Counted from the stretch's first letter, positions 50,317 through 62,326 are shown. The stretch: DNA of 64,000 bases from Streptomyces lasiicapitis (GCF_014646335.1 NZ_BMNG01000004.1:124001-188000), one strand, 5' to 3'. The notes: a model not told the origin generated them from the sequence alone. Program-made: numbers and translations.

Positions 50317-51336
50317 ATGGCGGTCGACAGCGGCCACTCCGTGGTCAAGGCCGTGGACGCCGAGCGCGTCCACGGCCGCGGCCGGCGGACCGGCAAGCCC
50401 TCCGAAAACCCTGGCCGCCTGCGCAGGGCGCTCACCACCTACTGGTACGCCTGGGCCATGGTCGCCCCCGTGGTGGTCGTCATCGGCGTGATCATCGGCT
50501 ATCCGCTGCTGCGCGGCGTATATCTGTCGACGACGGACGCCAACGAGGCGAACGTCGAGCGCACCATCGGCGTCAACCACATCCCGGCGACATACGAGTC
50601 GGTCGGCCTGGACAACTACAAGGCCATCCTCGACGACGGCGTCTTCTGGGACCGGCTCTCCTGGACCGTCATATGGACGGTGTCCTGCGTCGCCCTGTCG
50701 TTCGTGCTCGGCCTCGCCCTCGCGAACATGCTCAACCGCAAGCTGAAGGGCCGCTCCTTCTACCGGATGGCCCTCATCCTGCCCTGGGCGGTGCCCGCCT
50801 TCGTCTCGGTCTTCACGTGGCGGCTGCTCTTCAACGAGAAGAGCGGCGTCCTCAACAAGATCCTCGCGGGCGGCGGCATCGACGCGGTGCCGTGGCTCAA
50901 CGACCCCACCTGGGCGAAGATCTCGGTCATCACCGTCAACGTCTGGCTCGGCGTGCCCTTCATGCTCGTCGCCATGCTCGGCGGCCTGCAGTCCATCCCC
51001 GGCGAGCTGTACGAGGCCGCGGAGATGGACGGCGCGAATGCCTGGCAGCGCTTCCGGCACATCACACTGCCCGGCCTGCGCTCGGTGAGCAGCACCGTCG
51101 TCCTGATCAGCGCCATCTGGACCTTCAACATGTTCCCGGTGATCTTCCTGCTCACCCGGGGCGGTCCGGGGGACGCGACCGAGATCCTGGTGACGTACGC
51201 CTACCGGCTCTCGTTCGTCGTCAGCCCGCGCGACTTCGCCGGGTCCGCGGCCTGGGGCGTGCTCATCCTGCTGCTCCTCACGCTCTTCGCGGTGGTCTAC
51301 CGCCGCGCGCTCCGCAAGCAAGGAGAGGTGTGGTGA
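50317..51336 (+). CDS. malF: Maltodextrin ABC transporter permease MalF
   Basis: A 339-residue membrane subunit with about six core helices after an Arg-rich cytoplasmic N-terminus (1-40). The ATPase-contact loop is EAAEMDGANAWQRFRHITLPGL. LSFVLGLALANMLNRKLKG and GGLQSIPGELYEAAEMDG are family features. The start is two bases after the malE stop, and its end overlaps malG by GTGA, so all three are one translational unit. No ATPase gene is present; in Streptomyces the shared ATPase MsiK serves such transporters. Confidence 0.92.
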   Translation: MAVDSGHSVVKAVDAERVHGRGRRTGKPSENPGRLRRALTTYWYAWAMVAPVVVVIGVIIGYPLLRGVYLSTTDANEANVERTIGVNHIPATYESVGLDNYKAILDDGVFWDRLSWTVIWTVSCVALSFVLGLALANMLNRKLKGRSFYRMALILPWAVPAFVSVFTWRLLFNEKSGVLNKILAGGGIDAVPWLNDPTWAKISVITVNVWLGVPFMLVAMLGGLQSIPGELYEAAEMDGANAWQRFRHITLPGLRSVSSTVVLISAIWTFNMFPVIFLLTRGGPGDATEILVTYAYRLSFVVSPRDFAGSAAWGVLILLLLTLFAVVYRRALRKQGEVW

Positions 51337-52232
51337 CCACCATGAAGACCACCTCGGCCACACCCGGGACCCCGCGCGAGAACAAGGCGAAGGCCAGGGT
51401 CAGGCCGCGCGGCGAGCGCGGCCCGCTGGCCTCCGTCGCCCTGCACGTCACCCTGCTGATCGCCAGCGCCATCGCGGTACTGCCGCCGCTGTGGCTGCTC
51501 GTCACCTCGTTCAAGCCCAAGAGCGAGGCGTTCTCCACGGCGATCGTGAAGGACTTCACCTTCGGCAACTACGACCACGTCCTGAACGACACCGAGTTCC
51601 TGAGCTGGGTGGGCAACTCCCTGTTCGTGGTCGGCCTGACCACCGTCATCGGCGTCTTCATCTCGGCGACGACCGGGTACGCCGTCAGCCGGTTCAAGTT
51701 CCCCGGCATGCGGCCCCTGATGTGGCTCCTGCTCATCACGCAGATGTTCCCCGTGGCCGTGCTCATCGTGCCGCTGTACAACCTGCTCGCGAGCATGGGG
51801 TTGCTGAACCAGCCCATGGGCCTGGTCCTCACGTATCTGACCATCGCCGTGCCGTTCTCCGCGTGGATGATGAAGGGCTACTTCGACACCATCCCGGTGG
51901 AGATCGACGAGGCGGGCCGGGTGGACGGCCTCAATCCGTTCGGCACCTTCTGGCGGCTCATCATGCCGCTCGCCAAGCCCGGCCTCGCCGTGACCGGCTT
52001 CTACAGCTTCATCACCGGCTGGGCCGAGGTCGCCTACGCCTCCGCGTTCATGACCGGCGAGGAGAACCTCACCCTCGCGGGCGGCCTGCAGACCTTCGTC
52101 AACCAGTACACCAGCGACTGGGGTTCGCTGACGGCCGCCGCCGTGATCGTCGCGGTGCCCGCAGCGGTGATCTTCGGATTCGTGCAGCGGCACCTGGTCT
52201 CCGGGCTGACGGCCGGCGCGACGAAGTCCTGA
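51333..52232 (+). CDS. malG: Maltodextrin ABC transporter permease MalG
   Basis: A 299-residue membrane subunit with six helices and the contact loop DEAGRVDGLNPFGTFWRLIMPLAKPGL. The motif pattern GFYSFITGWAEVAYASAFM is typical of MalG. GTG at 51333 overlaps the malF stop; an in-frame ATG at 51342 is also possible, with AGGAGAGG in front of both. It pairs with MalF and is followed 46 bases later by the alpha-glucosidase gene. Confidence 0.92.
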   Translation: MTTMKTTSATPGTPRENKAKARVRPRGERGPLASVALHVTLLIASAIAVLPPLWLLVTSFKPKSEAFSTAIVKDFTFGNYDHVLNDTEFLSWVGNSLFVVGLTTVIGVFISATTGYAVSRFKFPGMRPLMWLLLITQMFPVAVLIVPLYNLLASMGLLNQPMGLVLTYLTIAVPFSAWMMKGYFDTIPVEIDEAGRVDGLNPFGTFWRLIMPLAKPGLAVTGFYSFITGWAEVAYASAFMTGEENLTLAGGLQTFVNQYTSDWGSLTAAAVIVAVPAAVIFGFVQRHLVSGLTAGATKS

Positions 52233-52278
52233 AGCTCCCCCATCGAACCGCCCACAGACTCGACCTTCCAGGGAACAC

Positions 52279-53943
52279 ATGACCCAGCATCTCGCTGCCC
52301 CTGCCGCCCCCGACTCCCGTACGCGTACGGACTGGTGGCGCGACGCGGTGATCTACCAGGTCTATCCGCGCAGCTTCGCCGACGGCAACGGCGACGGCAT
52401 GGGCGACCTGAAGGGCATCCGGGCCCGCCTGCCGCACCTCGAGGACCTCGGCGTCGACGCCGTCTGGCTCTCCCCGTTCTACGCCTCGCCGCAGGCCGAC
52501 GCGGGCTACGACGTCGCCGACTACCGCGCCATCGACCCGATGTTCGGCACCCTGCACGACGCCGACGCGGTCATCCGCGACGCGCACGCGCTCGGCCTGC
52601 GCATCATCGTGGACCTGGTGCCCAACCACTCCTCCGACCGGCACGACTGGTTCCAGCGCGCCCTGAAGGAGGGCCCCGGCTCGCCCCTGCGCGAGCGCTA
52701 CCACTTCCGCCCCGGCAAGGGCCCCGACGGCGAACTGCCGCCCAACGACTGGGAGTCCATCTTCGGCGGCCCCGCCTGGACCCGCACCACGGACCCGGAC
52801 GGCACCCCCGGCGAGTGGTACCTTCACCTGTTCGCACCCGAGCAGCCCGACTTCAACTGGGAACACCCCGCCGTACGCGACGAGTTCCGCTCCATCCTGC
52901 GCTTCTGGCTCGACATGGGCGTCGACGGCTTCCGCGTGGACGTCGCCCACGGCCTGGTCAAGGCCGAGGGCCTGCCCGACATCGGCCACCACGACCAGCT
53001 GAAGCTGCTCGGCAACGACACCATGCCGTTCTTCGACCAGGACGGCGTGCACGAGATCTACCGCAGCTGGCGGCACGTCCTCGCCGAGTACGCGGGCGAG
53101 CGCGTGCTTGTCGCCGAGGCCTGGACACCCACCGTCGAGCGCACCGCGCACTACGTACGCCCCGACGAAATGCACCAGGCCTTCAACTTCCAGTACCTGG
53201 GCACCCATTGGGGCGCCGCCGAACTGCGCGAGGTCATCGACGGCTCACTGGCCGCCATGCGTCCCGTCGGCGCGCCCGCCACCTGGGTGCTCTCCAACCA
53301 CGACGTGACCCGGCACGCCACGCGGTTCGCCAACCCGGCGGGCCTCGGCACCCAGTTGCGCACCCCGGGCGACCGCGCGCTCGGTCTGCGCCGGGCCCGC
53401 GCCGCCACCCTCCTGATGCTGGCGCTGCCCGGCTCCGCGTACCTCTACCAGGGCGAGGAGCTCGGCCTGCCCGACGTCACCGACCTGCCCGACGAGGTCC
53501 GCCAGGACCCGTCGTTCCACCGGGCGCAGGGCCAGGACGGGTTCCGCGACGGCTGCCGGGTGCCGATCCCGTGGACCGTCGAGGGACCGTCGTACGGCTT
53601 CGGCGCCGGCGGGAGCTGGCTGCCGCAGCCGGACGGCTGGGGCGAGCTGAGCGTGGAGGCGCAGACCGGCGACCCTCACTCGACCCTGGAGCTCTACCGC
53701 AAGGCCTTGCAGACGCGCCGCAACCAGCCGGGGCTCGGTGCGGGCGACGCGCTGGAGTGGGCCGACGCGCCCGAAGGCGTACTGGCCTTCCGCCGCGAGG
53801 GCTTCGCGTGCACCGCCAACACCACGGGCGAGACCGTGCGGCTCACCGCCCCGGGCGAGCTGCTGCTCGCGAGCGGACCCGTGGACCTGAGCGCCGACGG
53901 CGTGGATCTGCCGGCCGACACCACCGCCTGGTGGGCGGTGTGA
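52279..53943 (+). CDS. GH13 alpha-glucosidase (cytoplasmic)
   Basis: A 554-residue glycoside hydrolase family 13 enzyme of the oligo-1,6-glucosidase / alpha-glucosidase group, without a signal peptide. The barrel begins with WWRDAVIYQVYPRSFADGNGDG. Catalytic residues: nucleophile D221 in GFRVDVAHGL, acid/base E280 in VLVAEAW, and a transition-state Asp near 342 in SNHDVTRH. It should hydrolyse imported maltodextrins to glucose. It follows malG directly and its stop overlaps the GTG start of the second LacI regulator. Confidence 0.92.
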   Translation: MTQHLAAPAAPDSRTRTDWWRDAVIYQVYPRSFADGNGDGMGDLKGIRARLPHLEDLGVDAVWLSPFYASPQADAGYDVADYRAIDPMFGTLHDADAVIRDAHALGLRIIVDLVPNHSSDRHDWFQRALKEGPGSPLRERYHFRPGKGPDGELPPNDWESIFGGPAWTRTTDPDGTPGEWYLHLFAPEQPDFNWEHPAVRDEFRSILRFWLDMGVDGFRVDVAHGLVKAEGLPDIGHHDQLKLLGNDTMPFFDQDGVHEIYRSWRHVLAEYAGERVLVAEAWTPTVERTAHYVRPDEMHQAFNFQYLGTHWGAAELREVIDGSLAAMRPVGAPATWVLSNHDVTRHATRFANPAGLGTQLRTPGDRALGLRRARAATLLMLALPGSAYLYQGEELGLPDVTDLPDEVRQDPSFHRAQGQDGFRDGCRVPIPWTVEGPSYGFGAGGSWLPQPDGWGELSVEAQTGDPHSTLELYRKALQTRRNQPGLGAGDALEWADAPEGVLAFRREGFACTANTTGETVRLTAPGELLLASGPVDLSADGVDLPADTTAWWAV

Positions 53944-54995
53944 CGACCTCGCCGCTGCGGGACGCCGACCGGGGCGCCCCGCGGCTCGCGGACATCGCCG
54001 CCCAGGCCGAGGTCAGCGAGGCCACGGCCAGCCGCGTCCTGAACGGCAAGGCGGGCGTCGCCGCCGCGACCCGGCGCCGCGTCCTCGCCGCGCTCGACGT
54101 GCTCGGCTACGAACGGCCGCTGCGCCTGAAACGCCGCAGCGCGGGCCTGGTCGGCCTGGTGATCCCCGAGCTGACCAACCCGATCTTCCCGGCGTTCGCT
54201 CAGGTCGTCGAGCAGGTGCTCGCCGGGCACGGCTACACGCCGATGCTGTGTACGCAGATGCCGGGCGGCGCCACAGAGGACGAGCTGGTGGAGCAACTGG
54301 AGGAGCGCGGCGTCAGCGGCATCGTGTTCCTGTCAGGGCTGCACGCCGACGCCACCGCCGACCCCGCGCGCTATCTCGCGCTCGCGGGCCGGGGCGTGCC
54401 GTTCGTCCTCATCAACGGCTACAACGCGGACATCCCGGTGTCCTTCGTGTCGCCCGACGACCGCGCGGCCGTGCGGATGGCGGTGCGGCACCTCGTGGAC
54501 CTCGGGCACGAACGGATCGGTCTCGCCATCGGTCCGACGCGCTACGTCCCCTCGCGCCGCAAGGCCGAGGGGTTCACCGCGGCGCTGCACGAGTACGTCG
54601 GCCTGACGGAGGGGGAGGCCGAACAGCTCGTGCAGCGCACGCTGTTCACCGTCGAGGGCGGGCACGCGGCGGCGAGCGCGCTGCTCGACCGCGGCTGCAC
54701 GGCCGTGGTGTGCGGCAGCGACATGATGGCGCTCGGCGCCGTGCGGGCCGCCCGCGAGCGGGGTCTGGCCGTGCCCGGTGACGTCTCGGTGGTGGGCTTC
54801 GACGACTCGCCGCTCATCGCGTTCACGGACCCGCCGCTGACCACGGTGCGCCAGCCCGTGCAGGCGATGGCCTCGGCGGCGGTCGGCGCCCTTCTCGAGG
54901 AGATCAACGGAAACCCCGTGCAGCGCACGGAGTTCGTCTTCCAGCCGGAGCTGGTCGTACGAGGTTCGACGGCCCAGGTGCGTCCCAAGGGTTGA
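53940..54995 (+). CDS. Second LacI family regulator, MalR paralogue
   Basis: A 351-residue repressor very like MalR. The DNA-binding helices differ by only a few residues (LADIAAQAEVSEATASRVLNGK against LVDIAAQAGVSEATVSRVLNGK in pieces) and the stretch GFDDSPLIAFTDPPLTT is identical. GTG at 53940 overlaps the glucosidase stop (GTGA), so it is translated with the mal operon. It lies just upstream of the amylase gene. The two regulators probably bind the same CTTGC sites, perhaps with different sugars. Confidence 0.9.
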   Translation: MTTSPLRDADRGAPRLADIAAQAEVSEATASRVLNGKAGVAAATRRRVLAALDVLGYERPLRLKRRSAGLVGLVIPELTNPIFPAFAQVVEQVLAGHGYTPMLCTQMPGGATEDELVEQLEERGVSGIVFLSGLHADATADPARYLALAGRGVPFVLINGYNADIPVSFVSPDDRAAVRMAVRHLVDLGHERIGLAIGPTRYVPSRRKAEGFTAALHEYVGLTEGEAEQLVQRTLFTVEGGHAAASALLDRGCTAVVCGSDMMALGAVRAARERGLAVPGDVSVVGFDDSPLIAFTDPPLTTVRQPVQAMASAAVGALLEEINGNPVQRTEFVFQPELVVRGSTAQVRPKG

Positions 54996-55044
54996 CCGTG
55001 ATGGTTGACGGTCGTACGGTCACGGGCGAAAACACTGCCGCAAT

Positions 55045-55065
55045 CTTGCTGCAACAACCTTCAAG
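55045..55065 (+). promoter_or_regulatory. MalR-type operator upstream of the amylase gene
   Basis: The stretch begins CTTGCTGCAAC and ends CTTCAAG, with the small palindrome TTGC-T-GCAA at 55046-55054. CTTGC half-sites of this kind are known at Streptomyces amylase promoters. It is 64 bases upstream of the start codon. Confidence 0.55.
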
Positions 55066-55128
55066 GGCCTGCCGGGTACGGCACGTTGCCGGCGAAGGCC
55101 CCCCACTTCACCCGCGCAGGAGGCCCCC

Positions 55129-56556
55129 GTGACCCGTCGTACGCGCACGAAGCCCTCGGTCGGCCGCAGATCGCAGGCCGCGACGCTCGCTCTTCTCGCC
55201 GGAGTCGGCGGCAGCCTGGTCGGCGGCGCGCCGCAGGCCGCCGCCGCCCCGCCCGGCGCCAAGGACGTCACCGCCGTGCTCTTCGAGTGGAAGTTCAGCT
55301 CGGTGGCCAAGGCGTGCACGGACCGGCTCGGCCCCGACGGCTACGGCTACGTCCAGGTGTCGCCCCCGCAGGAGCACATCCAGGGCGGCCAGTGGTGGAC
55401 CTCGTACCAGCCCGTCAGCTACAAGATCGGCGGCCGGCTCGGCGACCGGGCGGCCTTCAAGAACATGGTCGACACCTGCCACGCCGCTGGCGTGAAGGTC
55501 GTCGTCGACACGGTCATCAACCACATGGCGGCCGGCAACGGCACCGGAACCGGCGGCACTTCGTACACGAAGTACGACTACCCCGGCATCTACTCGCGGC
55601 CCGACTTCGACAACTGCACCTCGCAGATCACCAACTACCAGGACCGCTTCAACGTCCAGGAGTGCGAGCTGGTCGGCCTCGCGGACCTCGACACCGGCGA
55701 GGACCACGTACGCGGCCGCATCGCCGCGTACATGAACGACCTGCTCTCCCTCGGCGTCGACGGCTTCCGCGTGGACGCCGCCAAGCACATGGCCGCGGCC
55801 GACCTCAAGAACATCAAGTCACGCCTGAGCGACCCGAACGCCTACTGGAAGCAGGAGGCCATCTTCGGCGCGGGCGAGGCCGTCTCGCCGGACGAGTACC
55901 TCGGCAGTGGCGACGTCCAGGAGTTCCGGTACGCCCGCGACCTCAAGCGCGTGTTCACCGGTGAGAAGCTCTCGTACCTGAAGAACTACGGCGAGGGCTG
56001 GGGCTACATGCCCTCCGGCAAGTCCGCCGTGTTCGTCGCCAACCACGACACCGAGCGCGGCGGCGACACCCTCACCTACAAGGACGGCTCCAGCCACACC
56101 CTGGCGCACGTCTTCATGCTGGCCTGGCCCTACGGCGCGCCCGACGTGCACTCCGGCTACGAGTTCACCGACCGGGACGCCGGGCCTCCCAACGGCGGCC
56201 AGGTGAACGCCTGTTACAGCGACGGCTGGAAGTGCCAGGACTCCTGGCCGGAGGTCAGGAGCATGGTGAAGCTGCGCAACACCGCGCGCGGTACGGGCGT
56301 GACGGACTGGTGGGACAACGGCAACGATGCCATTGCCTTCGGCCGTGGTGACAAGGCGTACGTCGTCATCAATCACGAGGGCTCGGCCCTCGACCGTACG
56401 TTCCAGACCTCGCTGCCCGCCGGTGGCTACTGCGACGTGCAGAGCGGGCGGAACGTCACCGTTGACGGTGACGGCCGCTTTACGGCTTCCGTCGCGCCCG
56501 GTACCGCCCTGGCGCTGCACACCGGAGCTCGGCGCGCCGCTGGTTGTGCCGGATGA
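55129..56556 (+). CDS. Secreted alpha-amylase (GH13)
   Basis: A 475-residue extracellular endo-amylase. A signal peptide covers about 1-40 (RRTRTK start; PQAAAA-PP). The barrel has [16 protein letters not shown] (nucleophile D216), IFGAGEAV (E250) and [11 protein letters not shown] (D307). A C-terminal beta domain (about 400-470) closes the protein. The raw-starch-binding CBM20 domain found in many Streptomyces amylases is absent, so this is a short type. GTG at 55129 has GGAGG upstream. It should produce maltodextrins for MalEFG. Confidence 0.94.
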   Translation: MTRRTRTKPSVGRRSQAATLALLAGVGGSLVGGAPQAAAAPPGAKDVTAVLFEWKFSSVAKACTDRLGPDGYGYVQVSPPQEHIQGGQWWTSYQPVSYKIGGRLGDRAAFKNMVDTCHAAGVKVVVDTVINHMAAGNGTGTGGTSYTKYDYPGIYSRPDFDNCTSQITNYQDRFNVQECELVGLADLDTGEDHVRGRIAAYMNDLLSLGVDGFRVDAAKHMAAADLKNIKSRLSDPNAYWKQEAIFGAGEAVSPDEYLGSGDVQEFRYARDLKRVFTGEKLSYLKNYGEGWGYMPSGKSAVFVANHDTERGGDTLTYKDGSSHTLAHVFMLAWPYGAPDVHSGYEFTDRDAGPPNGGQVNACYSDGWKCQDSWPEVRSMVKLRNTARGTGVTDWWDNGNDAIAFGRGDKAYVVINHEGSALDRTFQTSLPAGGYCDVQSGRNVTVDGDGRFTASVAPGTALALHTGARRAAGCAG

Positions 56557-56584
56557 GGTCGTCTTGCGCCTGACGGTCCGTCGT

Positions 56585-56621
56585 GGCTGGTCGCGCAGTT
56601 CCCCGCGCCCCTTTGGGGCGC
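56585..56621 (+). terminator. Terminator-like hairpin in a dispersed Streptomyces repeat
   Basis: GCGCCCC (56605-56611) pairs with GGGGCGC (56615-56621) around TTT. The preceding bases TGGTCGCGCAGTTCCCC form, with the hairpin, a sequence I recognise as common between genes in Streptomyces. It lies between the amylase and pullulanase genes and may separate their transcripts. Confidence 0.6.
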
Positions 56622-56676
56622 CACCGCACCGTAGTCGCTCAGGTCCTGCTGACCACCTCGAAGGAGAACGCACCCC

Positions 56677-59376
<2,700 letters not shown>

Positions 59377-59545
59377 CCGGGCAGCCGCTGGGTGGTGCGG
59401 GAAGGGGGCTGACCCGACCCTCGATACGGATGAGCGCCCCATCGTGCCGTCCCGCCCCCGGCGGCCATCGTGAAGGGCACAGGGCGGCGAGGCGCGAGGC
59501 GTATCGCCGCAGTCGTGACTTTGACGATCGAGGGACGTACACGTG

Positions 59546-60736
59546 ATGAAGCACAAGCGTGCGCTGGGCGGGGCACTCACAGTCGCCGTGGCGGTCACTC
59601 TCGCGGGAGCCGCGCTTCCGGGAAGTGCCGCCGCGACCACCGAAACCCGTGCCGCCGAGTCCGCAGGCACCGCCGACCACGCCCGGCTGAAGGCACTCCT
59701 GCACCGGTTGACCACCGTCGACGGCGTGCCCGGAGCCCTCGCCGAGGTGCGGGACCGGCGCGGCAGCACGGTCCTGACCAGTGGCCTCGCGAACGTGAAG
59801 AGCCAGGCGCCGGTGCACCCCGACAGCAGATTCCGGATCGGCAGCTTGACCAAGATGTTCACGGCAACGGCCGTGCTGCAGCTGGTGGGAGAGCATCGCG
59901 TCGGCCTCGACGCCCCGGTGGAGCGCTATCTGCCCGGCGTCGTCCGCGGGCACGGCAACGACGGGCGCGTGATCACCGTCCGCCAGTTGCTTCAGCACAC
60001 CAGTGGCCTGCCCGACTTCCTCGACCACCTGAAGCCGCAGGACATCCTCAAGGACCCGCTGGTCCACCGCGACCCCCGCGACCTCGTGAACCTGGCGCTC
60101 GAACACCCCCGGGTCTTCGAGCCGGGCACCGACTGGGACTACTCCAACACGGGCTACCTGCTGGCCGGCATGATCATCGAGAAGGTGACCGGCCATTCGT
60201 ACGCCGAGGAGATCCGCGAGCGCATCATCGAACCGCTGCGTCTGCGCGAGACGTACGTGCCGCGCTCCTCGGCGATCCCCGGTCCGCACCCGCGCGGATA
60301 CGCCCGGCCCGGCAAGGACGCGCCGCTCCTGGACGTCACGAGGATCGACCCCTCCGTCGGCGGCACGGCCGGCGGGGTGATCTCCAGCGGCACCGACATC
60401 AACCGGTTCCTGGGCGCCCTCCTCCGCGGCGACCTGCTGCGCCCGGCCGAGCTCCGGCACATGATGAAGACCCGGCCCACCGGCAACGAGGACGGCCGCG
60501 CGTACGGCCTCGGCCTGGAGAGCAGGCCGCTGCCCGGCGGTGGCCTCTACTGGGGACACACAGGTGACTTCCTGGGCTTCGAGACGATGGCCGGTGCCAC
60601 GGCCGACGGCAGGCAGGCGACGGTCATGGTGAACCTCGGCCCGGGGGGTTCGGACGCACAGAGCGACGACATCAAGGCGGCCGTCGAGACGGCGCTCTCC
60701 GAGAGCCGCCCCTCGGCCCGGCTGCGGACGTGGTGA
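59546..60736 (+). CDS. Secreted serine hydrolase (class C beta-lactamase / DD-peptidase fold)
   Basis: A 396-residue secreted enzyme of the S12 family, near D-Ala-D-Ala carboxypeptidases and esterases. A signal peptide covers about 1-30. The active-site SxxK is S100-L-T-K103; the YxN motif is Y198-S-N200 in DYSNTGY; the third motif is HTG in WGHTGDFLGF. Such enzymes trim peptidoglycan stem peptides or hydrolyse D-peptides; true beta-lactamase activity is less likely. ATG at 59546 gives a proper KHKR signal start. It follows the pullulanase gene by 169 bases and is not clearly linked to it. Confidence 0.88.
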   Translation: MKHKRALGGALTVAVAVTLAGAALPGSAAATTETRAAESAGTADHARLKALLHRLTTVDGVPGALAEVRDRRGSTVLTSGLANVKSQAPVHPDSRFRIGSLTKMFTATAVLQLVGEHRVGLDAPVERYLPGVVRGHGNDGRVITVRQLLQHTSGLPDFLDHLKPQDILKDPLVHRDPRDLVNLALEHPRVFEPGTDWDYSNTGYLLAGMIIEKVTGHSYAEEIRERIIEPLRLRETYVPRSSAIPGPHPRGYARPGKDAPLLDVTRIDPSVGGTAGGVISSGTDINRFLGALLRGDLLRPAELRHMMKTRPTGNEDGRAYGLGLESRPLPGGGLYWGHTGDFLGFETMAGATADGRQATVMVNLGPGGSDAQSDDIKAAVETALSESRPSARLRTW

Positions 60737-60958
60737 AGTTCGGCGACGTGTGCGGTTCGTGCGGGAGCCCTGGCCCGTGTCGTGCCGGACTCCCGCTGCC
60801 GCCTCAGGCTCAGCGCCCAATCGGCCGTGCCCGTGGCCGACTTGGGGTGAGGTGTTGCGCGATGCCGGGGTCCAGCCGGGCGGGGTACTGCGACGGCTGG
60901 TCCCATTCCGGTGCGTACGTCGCGGGCTTCGACGCGTTGTGGAAACTGTTCGTCGGCT

Positions 60959-62125
60959 GTGATCGGGTGCTTCCACGATCAGGGTTTCGACGGGCTCGCC
61001 CTGTCCACCGTCATCGCCGTCAGCGGCGGCACGGCTGTGGCCTTCGCGGGCGACAGCGGCGCGAAGGCCGCCGACCGTGTCGACAACCCTTACGCGGGCG
61101 CCAAGGTCTATGTGAACCCCGATTGGTCCAGGAGGGCCGCCGCCGAAGGCGAACTCGGCCCCACCGAGATCGACAGGTACAAGACGGGCTACATCGACCC
61201 GATCGCGAAGATCCTCGCCGACTCCAAGTACGCGAACCTGCGCATCGTCACCGCCGTCGAGATCGACTCGCTGCCCAACCTCGTCACCAACACCGGCGGC
61301 CGCCCCACGGCGACCCCCGAGTGCGACGTGATGAAGGCCAACGGCAACTACATCAAGGGCGTCGGCTACGCCCTGAAGCAGTTGGGTGCCGTTCCCAACG
61401 TCTACAACTACGTCGACGCGGGTCACCACGGCTGGATCGGCTGGGACGACAACTTCGCCCCGTCCGCGCAGGTGATGCACCAGGCCGCGACCGCCGAGGG
61501 CGGCACCGTCGACAACGTGCACGGCTTCATCGCCAACACCGCCAACTACAGCGCCCTGAAGGAGGACCACTTCACGATCGGCGACACGGTCGGCGGCCGC
61601 TCCGTGCGCGAGTCGAAGTGGGTCGACTGGAACCGCTACACCGACGAGCTGTCCTTCGCGCAGGCCTTCCGCGACCAGCTCGTGTCCACCGGCTTCAAGT
61701 CCGACATCGGCATGCTCATCGACACCTCCCGCAACGGCTGGGGCGGCACCGCCCGGCCGACGGCACCCGGCCCCACCACCGACGTGAACACCTACGTGAA
61801 CGGCGGCCGCATCGACCGCCGCATCCACGTCGGCAACTGGTGCAACCAGTCCGGCGCGGGCCTCGGCGAGCGCCCCAAGGCCGCGCCGGCCGCCGGTATC
61901 GACGCCTACGTGTGGATGAAGCCGCCGGGCGAGTCCGACGGCGCCAGCAAGGAGATCCCGAACAACGAGGGCAAGGGCTTCGACCGCATGTGCGACCCGA
62001 CGTACACGGGTAACCCGCGCAACGGCCACAACATGTCGGGCGCGCTGCCGAACGCCCCGCTGTCCGGTCACTGGTTCTCCGCCCAGTTCCAGGAGCTCCT
62101 GAAGAACGCTCACCCGAAGCTGTAG
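60959..62125 (+). CDS. GH6 cellulase-like protein with internal deletion, probably inactive
   Basis: A frame open from at least 60911 encodes most of a glycoside hydrolase family 6 cellobiohydrolase/endoglucanase (VDNPYAGAKVYVNPDWS, VTAVEIDSLPNLVTN, HIGNWCNQSGAGLGERP in pieces). Between AAAE and GELGPTEIDRYKT the usual 60-70 residues are absent, including the VxYxxPxRDC signature with its catalytic-site Asp. The start is also odd: GTG at 60959 or 60911 gives no clean basic n-region before the hydrophobic stretch LALSTVIAVSGGTAVAFA. No clear promoter or CebR box was seen. The remaining 340 residues have no stop, so the damage looks recent. Confidence 0.8.
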   Translation: MIGCFHDQGFDGLALSTVIAVSGGTAVAFAGDSGAKAADRVDNPYAGAKVYVNPDWSRRAAAEGELGPTEIDRYKTGYIDPIAKILADSKYANLRIVTAVEIDSLPNLVTNTGGRPTATPECDVMKANGNYIKGVGYALKQLGAVPNVYNYVDAGHHGWIGWDDNFAPSAQVMHQAATAEGGTVDNVHGFIANTANYSALKEDHFTIGDTVGGRSVRESKWVDWNRYTDELSFAQAFRDQLVSTGFKSDIGMLIDTSRNGWGGTARPTAPGPTTDVNTYVNGGRIDRRIHVGNWCNQSGAGLGERPKAAPAAGIDAYVWMKPPGESDGASKEIPNNEGKGFDRMCDPTYTGNPRNGHNMSGALPNAPLSGHWFSAQFQELLKNAHPKL

Positions 62126-62141
62126 GGCCGGCGATCGGATC

Positions 62142-62155
62142 TCGAAGCGCTTCGA
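62142..62155. promoter_or_regulatory. LacI-type operator (TCGAAGCGCTTCGA)
   Basis: A perfect 14-base palindrome with the AAGCGCTT core, 17 bases after the GH6 stop. It is of the type bound by LacI-family regulators of glycan use. Confidence 0.7.
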
Positions 62156-62284
62156 TGTTGTTGTGGTTTCATGCCGAGGATGTGGGGCGCAACAAGGTTC
62201 CTTTCCGAATTCCCCGGTGGGTGGCGTGAGTTGAATGACCGGCCGCTACTCCTGGTGTGTTCGGGAGGCCGGATTCCCTGCTGC

Positions 62285-62290
62285 TTGACA
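62285..62290 (+). promoter_or_regulatory. -35 box (TTGACA) of the decayed GH3 gene
   Basis: A consensus TTGACA reads toward the GH3 remnant. The region about 18 bases downstream is weak as a -10 (GAGCAT) and runs into the second LacI-type palindrome at 62313, so repression by overlap is likely. Confidence 0.4.
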
Positions 62291-62312
62291 TGGGGACGCC
62301 GTGCGGTGAGCA

Positions 62313-62326
62313 TCGAAGCGTTTCGA
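62313..62326. promoter_or_regulatory. LacI-type operator (TCGAAGCGTTTCGA)
   Basis: This differs from the site at 62142 at one base and lies just downstream of TTGACA. Both sites flank the promoter of what was a GH3 glycosidase gene. Confidence 0.65.

Noticed and set aside
60750..60962. A 70-codon ORF between the serine hydrolase and the GH6 gene
   Set aside because: It has no family resemblance or clear ribosome site, and overlaps the damaged GH6 start region.
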